Below, in pieces: positions 17,722-26,624 of a stretch of DNA of 64,000 nt. The stretch comes from Nocardioides kongjuensis (GTDB taxonomy: Bacteria; Actinomycetota; Actinomycetes; Propionibacteriales; Nocardioidaceae). The notes under the pieces were generated by a model, which saw only the letters and a list, made by a program, of their open reading frames with translations, did not search any database and was not told the origin of the DNA. The position numbers and the translations under genes are program-made. Every line of letters begins with the position of its first letter. The first letter of the stretch is position 1. Location of the stretch: positions 1,488,001 to 1,552,000 of the forward strand of contig NZ_JACCBF010000001.1 in assembly GCF_013409625.1 (NCBI RefSeq), given 5' to 3'.

Positions 17722-18881
17722 AGCTCGCCCTCGAGGACGTTCTTGGCGAGCTCGGCCTCGACGGTCGCGGCGAGGCTCTCCTCGAGCTCCGGGACGCCGA
17801 CCTGGCGGATCAGGTCGTTGAAGAAGCCGTGCACGACCAGGCGCTGCGCCTCCTTCTCGGAGATGCCGCGCGAGCGCAGGTAGAACAGCTGCTCGTCGTC
17901 GAACCGGGCGGTCGCCGACGCGTGGCCGGCACCCTCGATCTCGCCGGTCTCGATCTCCAGGTTGGGGACCGAGTCGGCCTGGCAGCCGTCGGTGAGGACG
18001 AGGTTGCGGTTCTCCTCGTAGGTCTCGATGCCCTCGGCGACCTTGCGGATCAGCACGTTGCCGATCCACACGGTGTGCGCCTTCTCGCCCTGCAGCGCGC
18101 CCTTGTAGACCACGTGCGACTTGGTCTTGGGGGCGGTGTGGTCGACGAAGAGCCGGTGCTCGATGTGCTGGCCGGCGTCGGCGAAGTACAGGCCGAGCAT
18201 CTCGACCGCGCCACCCGGACCGGAGTAGTCGGCGGTGGTGTCGTGGCGGACCACGTCACCGCCGAAGGTGATGTCGACGTGCTTGAACTGCGCGTCGCGC
18301 CCCACCCGGGCGTGGCGGTGGCCGACGTGGACGGCATCGTCGGCCCAGTCGTCGATCGAGACGACGGTGAGCTGGGCACCGTCCTCGACGACGATCTCGA
18401 CGTTGTCGGCCAGCGTCATCGAGCCCTCGAAGCGCAGCACGACGGTGGCCTTGCTGAACCTCTCGGCGCGGATCACCGCGTGCGCCGCGGTGGCCTCGTC
18501 GGTGCCGGTGCCCTTGATGGTCACGAAGACCGGGCGCTCCAGCACGGCATCGGCCGGGATGGTCACCGCCAGGCTGCTCTTGGACTCGGCGAGCGCCCGG
18601 GCCGAGATGCGGTCCCACGGGACCAGGCCGGAGACACCCTTGAGCGCGTCGCCCTCGACGCTGTCGATCTTCACGCCCTCGGGCGCGTCGAACGACGGCG
18701 TGTACGACGTCCCGGCGAGCGGCGCGTCCGCGTGGATGCCGCGCAGCCGCTTGAGGGGCGTGAACCGCCAGATCTCCTCGCGACCCGTCGGCACCTCGTG
18801 GGCGTCGACGTCGAAGGATCCTTCGGGGTGGAGGTGGCTCTCGACCTTCTCGAGAGCACCTTCAAGAACTTCGGCGGTCAT
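17718..18881 (-). CDS. sufD: SufD scaffold subunit
   Basis: SufD (387 residues) pairs with SufB in the SufBC2D scaffold. The protein has the right-handed beta-helix repeats and the C-terminal block ATARFDDEQLFYLRSRGISEKEA shared by SufB and SufD. A histidine in AGQHIEHR lies in the region that helps cluster assembly at the SufB-SufD interface. It has a one-base TGATG overlap with SufB. Confidence 0.94.
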   Translation of the reverse strand: MTAEVLEGALEKVESHLHPEGSFDVDAHEVPTGREEIWRFTPLKRLRGIHADAPLAGTSYTPSFDAPEGVKIDSVEGDALKGVSGLVPWDRISARALAESKSSLAVTIPADAVLERPVFVTIKGTGTDEATAAHAVIRAERFSKATVVLRFEGSMTLADNVEIVVEDGAQLTVVSIDDWADDAVHVGHRHARVGRDAQFKHVDITFGGDVVRHDTTADYSGPGGAVEMLGLYFADAGQHIEHRLFVDHTAPKTKSHVVYKGALQGEKAHTVWIGNVLIRKVAEGIETYEENRNLVLTDGCQADSVPNLEIETGEIEGAGHASATARFDDEQLFYLRSRGISEKEAQRLVVHGFFNDLIRQVGVPELEESLAATVEAELAKNVLEGEL

Positions 18882-20299
18882 CAGCCGACGGCACCTTCCA
18901 TCTGGAGTTCAATCAGTCGGTTCAGCTCGAGGGCGTACTCCATCGGGAGCTCCTTGGCGATCGGCTCGACGAAGCCGCGCACGATCATCGCCATCGCCTC
19001 GTCCTGCTCCATGCCCCGCGACATGAGGTAGAACAGCTGGTCGTCGGAGACCTTCGAGACGCTCGCCTCGTGGCCCATCGACACGTCGTCCTCGCGGATG
19101 TCGACGTACGGGTAGGTGTCGGAGCGGCTGATCTGGTCGACGAGCAGCGCGTCGCACAGCACGTTGGACTTCGAGCCGTAGGCGCCCTCGTTGACCTGGA
19201 TGAGGCCGCGGTAGGACGTGCGACCGCCACCGCGGGCGACCGACTTGCTGAGGATCGACGACGAGGTGTGCGGCGCGGCGTGCACCATCTTGGCGCCGGC
19301 GTCCTGGTGCTGGCCCTCGCCCGCGAAGGCGATGGACAGGGTCTCGCCCTTGGCGTGCTCGCCCATCAGGTAGACGGCCGGGTACTTCATGGTCACCTTG
19401 GAGCCGATGTTGCCGTCGACCCACTCCATCGTCGCGCCGGCCTCGCACACCGCCCGCTTGGTGACGAGGTTGTAGACGTTGTTCGACCAGTTCTGGATGG
19501 TCGTGTAGCGGCAGCGGCCGCCCTTCTTGACGATGATCTCGACGACCGCGGAGTGCAGGGAGTCGGAGGAGTAGATCGGCGCGGTGCAGCCCTCGACGTA
19601 GTGCACGTAGGCGTCCTCGTCGACGATGATCAGCGTCCGCTCGAACTGGCCCATGTTCTCGGTGTTGATCCGGAAGTAGGCCTGCAGCGGGATGTCGACG
19701 TGGACACCCTTCGGGACGTAGATGAACGAGCCGCCCGACCACACCGAGGTGTTGAGCGCGGAGAACTTGTTGTCACCGACCGGGATGACGGTGCCGAAGT
19801 ACTCCTTGAAGAGCTCCTCGTGCTCCCTCAGCGCGGTGTCGGTGTCGAGGAAGATGACGCCCTGCTCCTCCAGGTCCTCGCGGATCTGGTGGTAGACGAC
19901 CTCCGACTCGTACTGCGCGGCGACGCCGGCGACGAGACGCTGCTTCTCCGCCTCGGGGATGCCGAGCTTGTCGTAGGTGTTCTTGATGTCCTCGGGCAGG
20001 TCCTCCCAGCTCTGGGCCTGCTTCTCGGTGGACCGCACGAAGTACTTGATGTTGTCGAAGTCGATCGCGCTGAGGTCGGAGCCCCAGGTCGGCATCGGCT
20101 TGCGGTCGAAGAGCTTGAGGCCCTTCAGGCGCAGGTCGAGCATCCAGCCCGGCTCGCTCTTCTTCGAGGAGATGTCCCGGACGACGTCCTCGTTGAGGCC
20201 GCGCTTCGCGTTGGCGCCGACGTCGTTCTTGTCGGACCAGCCGAAGTCGTAGCGACCGATCCCCTTGAGCTCGGGGTTCAGCTCTTCGATCGAGGTCAT
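18881..20299 (-). CDS. sufB: SufB Fe-S scaffold subunit
   Basis: SufB (472 residues) is the site of nascent Fe-S cluster assembly. Conserved blocks are [25 protein letters not shown] (with its cysteine), [12 protein letters not shown] and the C-terminal [12 protein letters not shown]. No intein is present, unlike the mycobacterial homologue Rv1461. ATG 20299 overlaps the SufR stop as ATGA. It is the first assembly gene after the regulator. Confidence 0.95.
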   Translation of the reverse strand: MTSIEELNPELKGIGRYDFGWSDKNDVGANAKRGLNEDVVRDISSKKSEPGWMLDLRLKGLKLFDRKPMPTWGSDLSAIDFDNIKYFVRSTEKQAQSWEDLPEDIKNTYDKLGIPEAEKQRLVAGVAAQYESEVVYHQIREDLEEQGVIFLDTDTALREHEELFKEYFGTVIPVGDNKFSALNTSVWSGGSFIYVPKGVHVDIPLQAYFRINTENMGQFERTLIIVDEDAYVHYVEGCTAPIYSSDSLHSAVVEIIVKKGGRCRYTTIQNWSNNVYNLVTKRAVCEAGATMEWVDGNIGSKVTMKYPAVYLMGEHAKGETLSIAFAGEGQHQDAGAKMVHAAPHTSSSILSKSVARGGGRTSYRGLIQVNEGAYGSKSNVLCDALLVDQISRSDTYPYVDIREDDVSMGHEASVSKVSDDQLFYLMSRGMEQDEAMAMIVRGFVEPIAKELPMEYALELNRLIELQMEGAVG

Positions 20300-20970
20300 G
20301 AGACCTGCTCCTTCTTGTTGTTGCCTGCGTCAGGGATGCACGTCGTGCACACCCCGTCACCGTGGGCGATGGTGGCCAGGCGCTGGACGTGGGTGCCGAG
20401 GACGCGGCCGATGGCCTCCGTCTCGGCCTCGCACAGCTGGGGGAACTCGTGGGCGACGTGGGAGACCGGGCAGTGCTGCTGGCACAGCTGCTCCCCCACG
20501 ACGGGCAGCTGACGTACGGCGGCGGCGTACCCCTCGTCGGAGAACACCAGCGCCAGGACCTGCGCGGGCGAGGCGCCCGGGTTCTCGGCGGCGACCTGCG
20601 GGAAGCGCCGCTCGATGAACGAGGCGCGCCGCTCGGCGAAGGCACGGACGGCGTCGTCGCCACCCGTCTCGGCCAGGAACCGCATCGCCTCGGTGGCCAG
20701 GTCGTCGTACTGCTGGTCGAAGGCGTCGCGGCCACGCTCGGTGAGCGCGAACACCTTCGCCGGGCGACCCCGGCCGCGCGAGCCCACCGGACGGGGGTCG
20801 CGCGCGTCGACCGCACCCTCGGCGAGCAGCTGGTCGAGGTGACGGCGCACCGCCGCGGGCGTCAGCTGCAGGCGCTCGGCGAGCGCCGCTGCGGTGGACG
20901 GTCCGTTGACCAGGATCGACCGTGCGACGCGCTGGCGCGTCGGCTGGTCAGTCTCGGTCACGAATTCCAC
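20296..20970 (-). CDS. sufR: SufR Fe-S sensing transcriptional regulator
   Basis: This 224-residue DeoR/ArsR-like winged-helix protein has its HTH at about residues 25-55 ([22 protein letters not shown]). Near the C-terminus there are cysteines in [16 protein letters not shown] and VCTTC, a set able to hold a [4Fe-4S] cluster as in SufR. Holo-SufR represses the suf operon in mycobacteria and cyanobacteria; apo-SufR relieves it. The GTG 20970 start is 6 nt after a CACACT -10-like element. It heads the operon and would be autoregulated. Confidence 0.92.
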   Translation of the reverse strand: MEFVTETDQPTRQRVARSILVNGPSTAAALAERLQLTPAAVRRHLDQLLAEGAVDARDPRPVGSRGRGRPAKVFALTERGRDAFDQQYDDLATEAMRFLAETGGDDAVRAFAERRASFIERRFPQVAAENPGASPAQVLALVFSDEGYAAAVRQLPVVGEQLCQQHCPVSHVAHEFPQLCEAETEAIGRVLGTHVQRLATIAHGDGVCTTCIPDAGNNKKEQVS

Positions 20971-20976
20971 AACACC

Positions 20977-21010
20977 AGTGTGCCGTTATTGCTTCCGGGG
21001 CTTCAAGCAA
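20977..21010 (-). promoter_or_regulatory. suf operon promoter and candidate SufR operator
   Basis: On the minus strand, CACACT (20977-20982) precedes GTG 20970 by 6 nt as a weak leaderless -10. Just upstream lies the inverted repeat TTGCTT-10-AAGCAA (20989-21010), and a smaller dyad ACAC-TG-GTGT overlaps the -10. Either dyad could be the SufR site. This is inference from position and symmetry. Confidence 0.4.
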
Positions 21011-21046
21011 GGGTCGCCTTACCCGGGGGCCAGCAGGCGCAAAGTG

Positions 21047-21113
21047 ATGCGGTTTGGTCCCAAACCGCAACGAATCGGGCCGAAATGTTGCGGTTTGGGA
21101 CCAAACGGCGACA
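21047..21113. repeat. paired-hairpin repeat, copy C
   Basis: The first hairpin is the perfect 20-bp palindrome GCGGTTTGGTCCCAAACCGC at 21049. Forty-one bp later a second hairpin starts at 21090 (arms GTTTGG/CCAAAC). The linker contains AACGAATCGGG. The same architecture and the same 41-bp step occur in the copies at 29261 and 29404. It lies just after the stop of the minus-strand membrane gene and upstream of the suf promoter, so it could end transcription of that gene. Confidence 0.75.
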
Positions 21114-21125
21114 TTCCGAGCGCCA

Positions 21126-21545
21126 CTACGCCCGGGCGGGGCTGGTGTGCCGCAACCAGGCGAGTCCGGCGAACGGCAGCACGAGCGGCAGGAAGCCGTA
21201 GCCCTGGCCGAAGTGCGACCACACCGTCTTGTCGGGGAACAGGTCGGTGGCGACGTAGCTGAGCGTGCCGACCGAGAGCACGCCGAGCAGCTCGACGGTG
21301 ACCGCGATGCCGGCGACCCGCCAGCCGGTGCTGCCGCCGAGCAGGAGGCACGTCGTGGCCACCAGGTAGAGGACGGCCGCCACGAGCGAGAGGGAGTACG
21401 CGAGGGGCGCCTTGCCCGGCTCCAGGCCGAGCTGGACGGCGGAGCGGCCGGTGGCGGCGACGGCGAACAGCCCGTAGACGAAGACCAGGGCACGGCCCCA
21501 GCCCTGCGAGAGCGGGTGGCTGGGCTGGGCGGACCGGTCAGGCAC
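21126..21545 (-). CDS. integral membrane protein of unknown function
   Basis: I do not recognise this 139-residue protein. Four hydrophobic helices are visible (about residues 15-35, 43-68, 74-97 and 112-132). A weakly charged N-terminus starts VPDRSAQP. GTG 21545 was chosen because it overlaps the stop of the upstream membrane gene by 8 nt. The two genes look like a small co-transcribed pair of Nocardioides-type conserved membrane proteins. No domain with known function is evident. Confidence 0.65.
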   Translation of the reverse strand: MPDRSAQPSHPLSQGWGRALVFVYGLFAVAATGRSAVQLGLEPGKAPLAYSLSLVAAVLYLVATTCLLLGGSTGWRVAGIAVTVELLGVLSVGTLSYVATDLFPDKTVWSHFGQGYGFLPLVLPFAGLAWLRHTSPARA

Positions 21546-21903
21546 CCGGACCACCCCACACGTCCCACAGCCGGGCCTCGAGGCCGGCGACGGTCGCGAC
21601 ACCGAGCAGGAGGATCGTCGTACCGACCCGCGAGCGCTCGGCGAGCGCGAAGAAGGCGGCGACGACGGGCACCAGGAGGTTGGTGACCAGGTAGCTGACG
21701 AACACCGCCCCCTCGACCTCGCGATCGGTTCGGGCCAGCGCCACGACTCCCCCGACCAGCTGCACGAGCATCACCACCTCGACGAGGGCCAGACCGATGA
21801 AGTGGGAGTCCTGCGCGGCCCGGTCGCGGACCAGGTCGACCACGAGGAGGACGGCGAGGGCGCCGGCGAGGGCCAGCGCGGCGCCGTACAGCCAGGGATT
21901 CAC
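21538..21903 (-). CDS. integral membrane protein of unknown function
   Basis: This 121-residue protein shows four hydrophobic stretches (about residues 4-25, 38-58, 66-89 and 93-112) and no recognisable motif. GTG 21903 lies 7 nt after TACGCT on the minus strand, so transcription is probably leaderless. It forms a two-gene unit with the downstream membrane gene. Both run away from the permease gene on the other strand. Confidence 0.65.
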   Translation of the reverse strand: MNPWLYGAALALAGALAVLLVVDLVRDRAAQDSHFIGLALVEVVMLVQLVGGVVALARTDREVEGAVFVSYLVTNLLVPVVAAFFALAERSRVGTTILLLGVATVAGLEARLWDVWGGPGA

Positions 21904-21910
21904 GGCGGTC

Positions 21911-21916
21911 AGCGTA
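21911..21916 (-). promoter_or_regulatory. -10 element of a leaderless promoter
   Basis: On the minus strand TACGCT ends 7 nt before GTG 21903. Confidence 0.45.
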
Positions 21917-21962
21917 GGCCGGTCGGTCGTCGTGGAACAAAGCAAGGCCTGAGAGCACGCTC

Positions 21963-21979
21963 GCGCAAGATTCTTGTGC
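21963..21979. promoter_or_regulatory. inverted repeat, candidate Lrp/AsnC operator
   Basis: GCGCAAGA-T-TCTTGTGC has 8-bp arms with one mismatch. It lies 59 bp before the permease start in the divergent gap. The permease is followed directly by an Lrp gene, which makes an Lrp-type site plausible. Confidence 0.35.
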
Positions 21980-22023
21980 CGCAGCGCAATCGACGGTGCT
22001 TACGTGACGGCGATCACCCTCCG

Positions 22024-22029
22024 TACCGT
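22024..22029 (+). promoter_or_regulatory. -10 element of a leaderless promoter
   Basis: TACCGT ends 8 nt before GTG 22038 of the permease gene. Confidence 0.4.
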
Positions 22030-22037
22030 TTCCCGTC

Positions 22038-23519
22038 GTGACTTCCACCCCGACCTCGGCCACATCCGCGCCCACGGCGCCGTCGGTTCCCCTGCGGACC
22101 CAGCTCCTGCGCCGCAAGCCCGTCGAACGCCTCGTCGCCGACGCCGGCACCGGCGCCGGCGGCCAGCTGCGCCGCACCCTCGGCGTCGGCCACCTGACCA
22201 CGATCAGCATCGGCGCCACCCTCGGGACGGGCATCTTCGTCGTGCTCGGCGAGGCCGTCCCCGTCGCGGGGCCGGCGGTCGTCGTGTCCTTCGTGCTCGC
22301 GGGTGTCATCGCCCTGCTCTCGGCGCTCTCCTACGCCGAGCTGGCCGGGATGATCCCGGCCGCGGGATCGTCGTACTCCTACTCCTACGCCACCCTGGGC
22401 GAGCTCGCCGCATGGGTCTGCGGCTGGTGCCTGATCCTCGAGTACGGCGTCTCGGTGGCCGCGGTCGCGGTCGGCTGGGGCCAGTACGTCAACGAGCTCC
22501 TCCACGCCACGATCGGCGTGACCATCCCCGACGCCTGGAGCCAGCCCCCGGGTGCCGGCGGCTACTTCAACGTGCCGGCCCTGGTCGTCGTCGTGATCGC
22601 GACCCTGGTGCTGCTGCGCGGGGTCACCGAGAGCGCGCGGGTCAACACGGCGATGGTCGTCATCAAGATCCTGGCGCTGCTGCTGTTCTGCGCCATCGCG
22701 TTCACCGCGTTCCGCGCCGGCAACCTGACGCCGCTCTTCCCGCTCGGCCTCGCGGGCATGAGCTCGGGCGCGGCCACCTTGTTCTTCTCCTACATCGGCT
22801 TCGACGCCGCATCGACCGCGGGCGAGGAGGCGCGCGACCCCCAGCGGGACCTCCCCCGCGCGATCATGCTGTCCCTCGGCATCGTCACGCTCCTCTACTG
22901 CCTCGTCGCCCTGGCCGCGGTCGGCGCGATGCCGTGGCGACGGTTCGAGGGGACCGAGGCCGCCCTGGCCCGGATCGTCGACCAGGCGGGCGGCGGCTCG
23001 CTGGTGGTCGGGCTGCTGTCCCTCGGCGCGGTGGTCGCGATCGCGAGCGTGGTGCTCACGGTCCTCTACGGCCAGATCCGCATCCTGTTCGCCATGGCAC
23101 GCGACGGGCTGGTCCCGCCGGTGTTCGCACGAGTCGACCAGCGCACCGGCGTGCCGCGCACCAACACGCTGGTCGTCGGCCTCTTCGTCAGCCTGCTGGC
23201 CGCGTCGATCCCGCTGGGCGAGCTCGCCAACGCCACCTCGATCGGCACCCTGTTCGCGTTCGCGCTGGTCAACGTCGCCGTGCTGGTCCTGCGCCGCACG
23301 CGGCCCGAGCTGCCCCGGGCGTTCCGGGTGCCGTTCGCGCCCGTCGTGCCGATCGCCGGAGCACTGCTGTGCTGCTACGCCATGCTCAGCCTCGGAGCCT
23401 CGACCTGGGTCGTCTTCGTCGGCTGGATGGTGCTCGGCCTGGCGCTCTACGCCGGGTACGGACGCCGGCACTCGCGCCTCAACGCGCCCGCCCCGCACGC
23501 CGTGCTTCCGCCACAATGA
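22038..23519 (+). CDS. APC-family amino acid permease (cationic amino acid transporter type)
   Basis: The 493-residue polytopic protein has about twelve helices. TM1 has the APC GATLGTGIFVVLG motif, and the helix 6 region reads FFSYIGFDAASTAGEEARDP, typical of the CAT branch that takes up Lys/Arg. Its position before Lrp, DavA and DavB agrees with lysine import by proton or sodium coupling; the coupling ion is not readable. GTG 22038 was chosen for the leaderless -10. An acidic/Thr-rich cytoplasmic head of about 45 residues precedes TM1. Confidence 0.88.
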   Translation: MTSTPTSATSAPTAPSVPLRTQLLRRKPVERLVADAGTGAGGQLRRTLGVGHLTTISIGATLGTGIFVVLGEAVPVAGPAVVVSFVLAGVIALLSALSYAELAGMIPAAGSSYSYSYATLGELAAWVCGWCLILEYGVSVAAVAVGWGQYVNELLHATIGVTIPDAWSQPPGAGGYFNVPALVVVVIATLVLLRGVTESARVNTAMVVIKILALLLFCAIAFTAFRAGNLTPLFPLGLAGMSSGAATLFFSYIGFDAASTAGEEARDPQRDLPRAIMLSLGIVTLLYCLVALAAVGAMPWRRFEGTEAALARIVDQAGGGSLVVGLLSLGAVVAIASVVLTVLYGQIRILFAMARDGLVPPVFARVDQRTGVPRTNTLVVGLFVSLLAASIPLGELANATSIGTLFAFALVNVAVLVLRRTRPELPRAFRVPFAPVVPIAGALLCCYAMLSLGASTWVVFVGWMVLGLALYAGYGRRHSRLNAPAPHAVLPPQ

Positions 23520-23523
23520 GCGC

Positions 23524-23991
23524 ATGCAGCTCGACCAGCTCGACCGCCTGATCATCGGCGTCCTCCTCGAGGACGGCCGCGCCACCTTCGCGCAGATCGG
23601 CGACCGCGTCGGGCTGTCCGCTCCCGCGGTCAAGCGACGGGTCGACCGGCTCGTGTCGTCCGGCGCCATCGCCGGCTTCACGGTGCGGGTCGACCCGTCG
23701 GTCGTCGGCTGGTCGACCGAGGGGTACGTCGAGATCTACTGCCGCGGCTCGACGACGCCCGGCGAGATCCTCAAGGCGGTCGACAAGCACCCCGAGGTCG
23801 TCTCGGCGTCCACCGTCACCGGCGAGGCCGACGCCATCTTGCACATCCTCGCCTCCGACATCCGCCACTTCGAGCAGGTCGTGGAGCGGATCGCGAGCGA
23901 GCCGTTCATGGTGCGCACCAAGAGCGAGCTGGTGCTCTCGCCGCTCGTGCGGCGCGAGCAGGGCAGCCTCCCGACCGACATCGGTTCCTGA
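23524..23991 (+). CDS. Lrp/AsnC family transcriptional regulator
   Basis: The 155-residue protein has an N-terminal HTH (about residues 4-50, FAQIGDRVGLSAPAVKRRVDRL) and a C-terminal RAM domain (about 65-140) with TVTGEADAILHILA, the ligand-binding pattern. Lrp-type regulators sense amino acids; lysine or 5-aminovalerate is a natural guess here. The gene follows the permease by 4 nt, so they are co-transcribed. It could control the inverted repeat at 21963 and the davA promoter. Confidence 0.88.
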   Translation: MQLDQLDRLIIGVLLEDGRATFAQIGDRVGLSAPAVKRRVDRLVSSGAIAGFTVRVDPSVVGWSTEGYVEIYCRGSTTPGEILKAVDKHPEVVSASTVTGEADAILHILASDIRHFEQVVERIASEPFMVRTKSELVLSPLVRREQGSLPTDIGS

Positions 23992-24081
23992 CGCAACAAA
24001 CATCCGTACGGGCCGGATCCGACGCAAGGGATCGCCGCACTCCGGCAATCCAGACCGCTCGATCTTGTCCCGTCGCCGCCC

Positions 24082-24087
24082 TAGGTT
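24082..24087 (+). promoter_or_regulatory. -10 element of a leaderless promoter
   Basis: TAGGTT ends 7 nt before GTG 24095, the start of davA. Confidence 0.5.
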
Positions 24088-24094
24088 GGTGCCC

Positions 24095-24913
24095 GTGAAC
24101 CACACTCCACGTGCCGACGAGCTGGTCGTCGCCGCCTGGCAGCCCGACGGGCCGCTGCTCGACGTACCGGCGGCCCTCGCCGCGCTCGACGCGGCCGCCG
24201 CCGAGGCGGCCGGGCGGGGCGCCCGGCTGCTCGTGTGCCCCGAGCTGACCCTGACCGGCTACGACATCGCACCGCGGGCTGCCGACCTGGCCGAGCCCGC
24301 CGGCGGCCCGATGGCCCGGGCCGTCGCGGGCGTCGCCGCCGAGCACGGCCTGGCGATCGCGTGGAGCTGGCCCGAGCGCGACGGCGAGCAGGTCCACATC
24401 GCCGCCGAGCTGGTCGACCGTGACGGCACCGTGCTGGCCCGGCACCGCAAGGCGCACCTCTACGGTCCCGACGAGGCCGGTGCCTACGTGCCCGGCGACG
24501 GGACGCCCGCGGTCGGCGAGGTCGACGGCTTCCGGGTCGGGCTGCTGGTCTGCTACGACGTCGAGTTCCCCGAGCAGGTGCGGATGGTCGCCCTCGCCGG
24601 CGCCGACCTGCTGGCCTGCCCCACCGCCCTGATGGCGCCGTACGACGCCGTGAGCACCCTGATCGTGCCGGCCCGCGCCTTCGAGAACCAGATGGCGGTC
24701 GCCTACGCGAACCGCGCCGGTTCCGAGCACGACCTGACCTACACCGGCCTGAGCTGCGTGGTCGGTCCCGACGGGGCCGACCTGGCTCGCGCCGACGACC
24801 GGCCCGGACTCGTGGTCGGCACCCTCACCTCCGCTGCGCTCGACGACGCGCGCCGCGCCAACACCCACCTGGCCGACCGCCGGCCCGAGGTCTACGGAGG
24901 CCTGACCCGATGA
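24095..24913 (+). CDS. davA: 5-aminopentanamidase-like nitrilase-superfamily amidase (DavA)
   Basis: The 272-residue nitrilase-fold enzyme shows the catalytic Glu in CPELTLTG, Lys in HRKAHLYG and Cys in VCYDVEFPE. LVCPELTLTGYDI and the CYDVEFPE block are close to Pseudomonas DavA, which hydrolyses 5-aminopentanamide to 5-aminovalerate and ammonia. The next gene overlaps by ATGA and encodes the lysine 2-monooxygenase that makes this amide, which strongly supports the specificity. An indole-acetamide type amidase is the alternative. Confidence 0.82.
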   Translation: MNHTPRADELVVAAWQPDGPLLDVPAALAALDAAAAEAAGRGARLLVCPELTLTGYDIAPRAADLAEPAGGPMARAVAGVAAEHGLAIAWSWPERDGEQVHIAAELVDRDGTVLARHRKAHLYGPDEAGAYVPGDGTPAVGEVDGFRVGLLVCYDVEFPEQVRMVALAGADLLACPTALMAPYDAVSTLIVPARAFENQMAVAYANRAGSEHDLTYTGLSCVVGPDGADLARADDRPGLVVGTLTSAALDDARRANTHLADRRPEVYGGLTR

Positions 24914-26601
24914 CGACCGGACAGACGACGCCGGACCCCGCCCACACCGTCCCCGCCCCGGTGACGATGCTCGGCCCCGACTTCCCGTTCGGGTACGACG
25001 AGCACCTGGCCCACCCCGACGGCCTCGGCTCGGTGCCCACCGAGCACCACGGCCGCGAGGTCGCGATCATCGGCGGCGGCCTCTCGGGCATGGTCACCGC
25101 CTACGAGCTGATGCGCCTGGGTCTCAAGCCGGTCGTCTACGAGGCCGACCAGATCGGCGGCCGGCTGCGCTCCCAGCCGTTCGGCGGCGCGCACGGCCCG
25201 ATCGCCGAGCTCGGCGGGATGCGCTTCCCGCTCTCCTCGCGAGCGCTGTTCCACTACATCGACCGGCTCGGGCTGCGGACCTCGCCGTTCCCGAACCCGC
25301 TGTCCGAGGCGACCCCGAGCACCGTGGTCGAGCTGGGTGGCGAGTCGTTCTACGCCCGCGGGTACGACGACCTGCCGGCCTTCCTCAAGGACGTCGCCGA
25401 CGCCTGGCACGAGGCGCTCGGCGAGGTCGGCTTCGCCGACATGCAGCGGGCGATCGCGGAACGCGACGTACCGCGCCTCAAGGAGCTGTGGAACGAGCTC
25501 GTGCTCACCCTCGACGAGGAGACGTTCTCCGGCTTCCTCGCCAACAGCAAGGCGTTCGGCTCGCGCAGCTTCCGCCACCGCGAGGTGTTCGGGCAGGTCG
25601 GCTTCGGCACCGGCGGCTGGGACACCGACTTCCCGAACTCGATGCTGGAGATCCTGCGGGTGATCTTCACCAACGCCGACGAGGACCACCAGATGATCCA
25701 CGGCGGCGCGCAGCAGCTGCCCGTCGGGCTGTGGCAGGACGCGCCCGACTGCGCGTACTGGCCCGCCGGCACCACGCTGGAGAGCCTGCACGGCGGCTCC
25801 CCGCTGCCCGGGGTCGCCCGGATCGCGCGCGACCCGGCCGACGACGAGCGGTTCGAGGTCACCGACCGCTGGGGCAGCACCCGCTCGTACGACGCCGTCG
25901 TGGTCACCTGCCAGGTCTGGCTGCTGTCCGCGCGGATCGACGTCGACGAGTCGCTCTTCTCCCCCGACCTGTGGATGGCGATGGAGCGCACCCACTACAT
26001 GCAGTCGTCGAAGACCTTCGTGCGCGTCGACCGGCCGTTCTGGAAGGACGTCGACCCGCAGACCGGGCGCGACGTGATGAGCATGACGCTCACCGACCGG
26101 CTGAACCGGGCGACGTACCTGCTCGAGGACGACGGCGCCGCCTCGATCTGCCTGTCCTACACCTGGAACGACGACGCCCTGAAGTGGCTGGCGCTGCCGG
26201 TCGAGGAGCGGGTCCGGCTGCAGCTGCACTCGCTGCGCAAGATCTACCCGGGCGTCGACATCGCCTCGCACATCGTGGGCGACCCGATCACCGTCTCGTG
26301 GGAGTCCGACCCCAACTTCATGGGCGCGTTCAAGGCCAACCTGCCCGGCCACTACCGCTACCAGCGGCGGCTGTTCTCGCACTTCGTGCAGGACGACCTG
26401 CCCGCCCACCGGCGCGGCATCTTCCTCGCCGGTGACGACATCTCGTGGACCGCCGGGTGGGCCGAGGGTGCCGTCACGACCGCGCTGAACGCGGTGTGGG
26501 GTGTCGTGCGTCACTTCGGCGGCGCGAGCGCTCCGGCCAACCCGGGACCGGGCGACGTGTTCGCCGATCTCGCCCCGCTGGCCCTGCCCGACGGACTCTG
26601 A
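24910..26601 (+). CDS. davB: L-lysine 2-monooxygenase (DavB-like FAD enzyme)
   Basis: The 563-residue flavoenzyme has an N-terminal lead TMLGPDFPFGYDEHLAHP, then the FAD-binding EVAIIGGGLSGM, and later ELGGMRFP, REVFGQVGFGTGGWD and MQSSKTFV. These blocks closely follow Pseudomonas DavB in order and wording; the Trp/Phe 2-monooxygenases are more distant relatives. DavB oxidatively decarboxylates L-lysine to 5-aminopentanamide. The C-terminal SWTAGWAEGAVTTALNAVWG closes the FAD domain. The overlap with davA indicates an operon for the aminovalerate route. Tryptophan or another amino acid as substrate remains possible. Confidence 0.85.
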   Translation: MTTGQTTPDPAHTVPAPVTMLGPDFPFGYDEHLAHPDGLGSVPTEHHGREVAIIGGGLSGMVTAYELMRLGLKPVVYEADQIGGRLRSQPFGGAHGPIAELGGMRFPLSSRALFHYIDRLGLRTSPFPNPLSEATPSTVVELGGESFYARGYDDLPAFLKDVADAWHEALGEVGFADMQRAIAERDVPRLKELWNELVLTLDEETFSGFLANSKAFGSRSFRHREVFGQVGFGTGGWDTDFPNSMLEILRVIFTNADEDHQMIHGGAQQLPVGLWQDAPDCAYWPAGTTLESLHGGSPLPGVARIARDPADDERFEVTDRWGSTRSYDAVVVTCQVWLLSARIDVDESLFSPDLWMAMERTHYMQSSKTFVRVDRPFWKDVDPQTGRDVMSMTLTDRLNRATYLLEDDGAASICLSYTWNDDALKWLALPVEERVRLQLHSLRKIYPGVDIASHIVGDPITVSWESDPNFMGAFKANLPGHYRYQRRLFSHFVQDDLPAHRRGIFLAGDDISWTAGWAEGAVTTALNAVWGVVRHFGGASAPANPGPGDVFADLAPLALPDGL

Positions 26602-26612
26602 ACGGGCGTTCC

Positions 26613-26618
26613 TAGACT
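26613..26618 (+). promoter_or_regulatory. -10 element of a leaderless promoter
   Basis: TAGACT ends 6 nt before GTG 26625 of the ABC ATPase gene. Confidence 0.55.
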
Positions 26619-26624
26619 GTCGCC

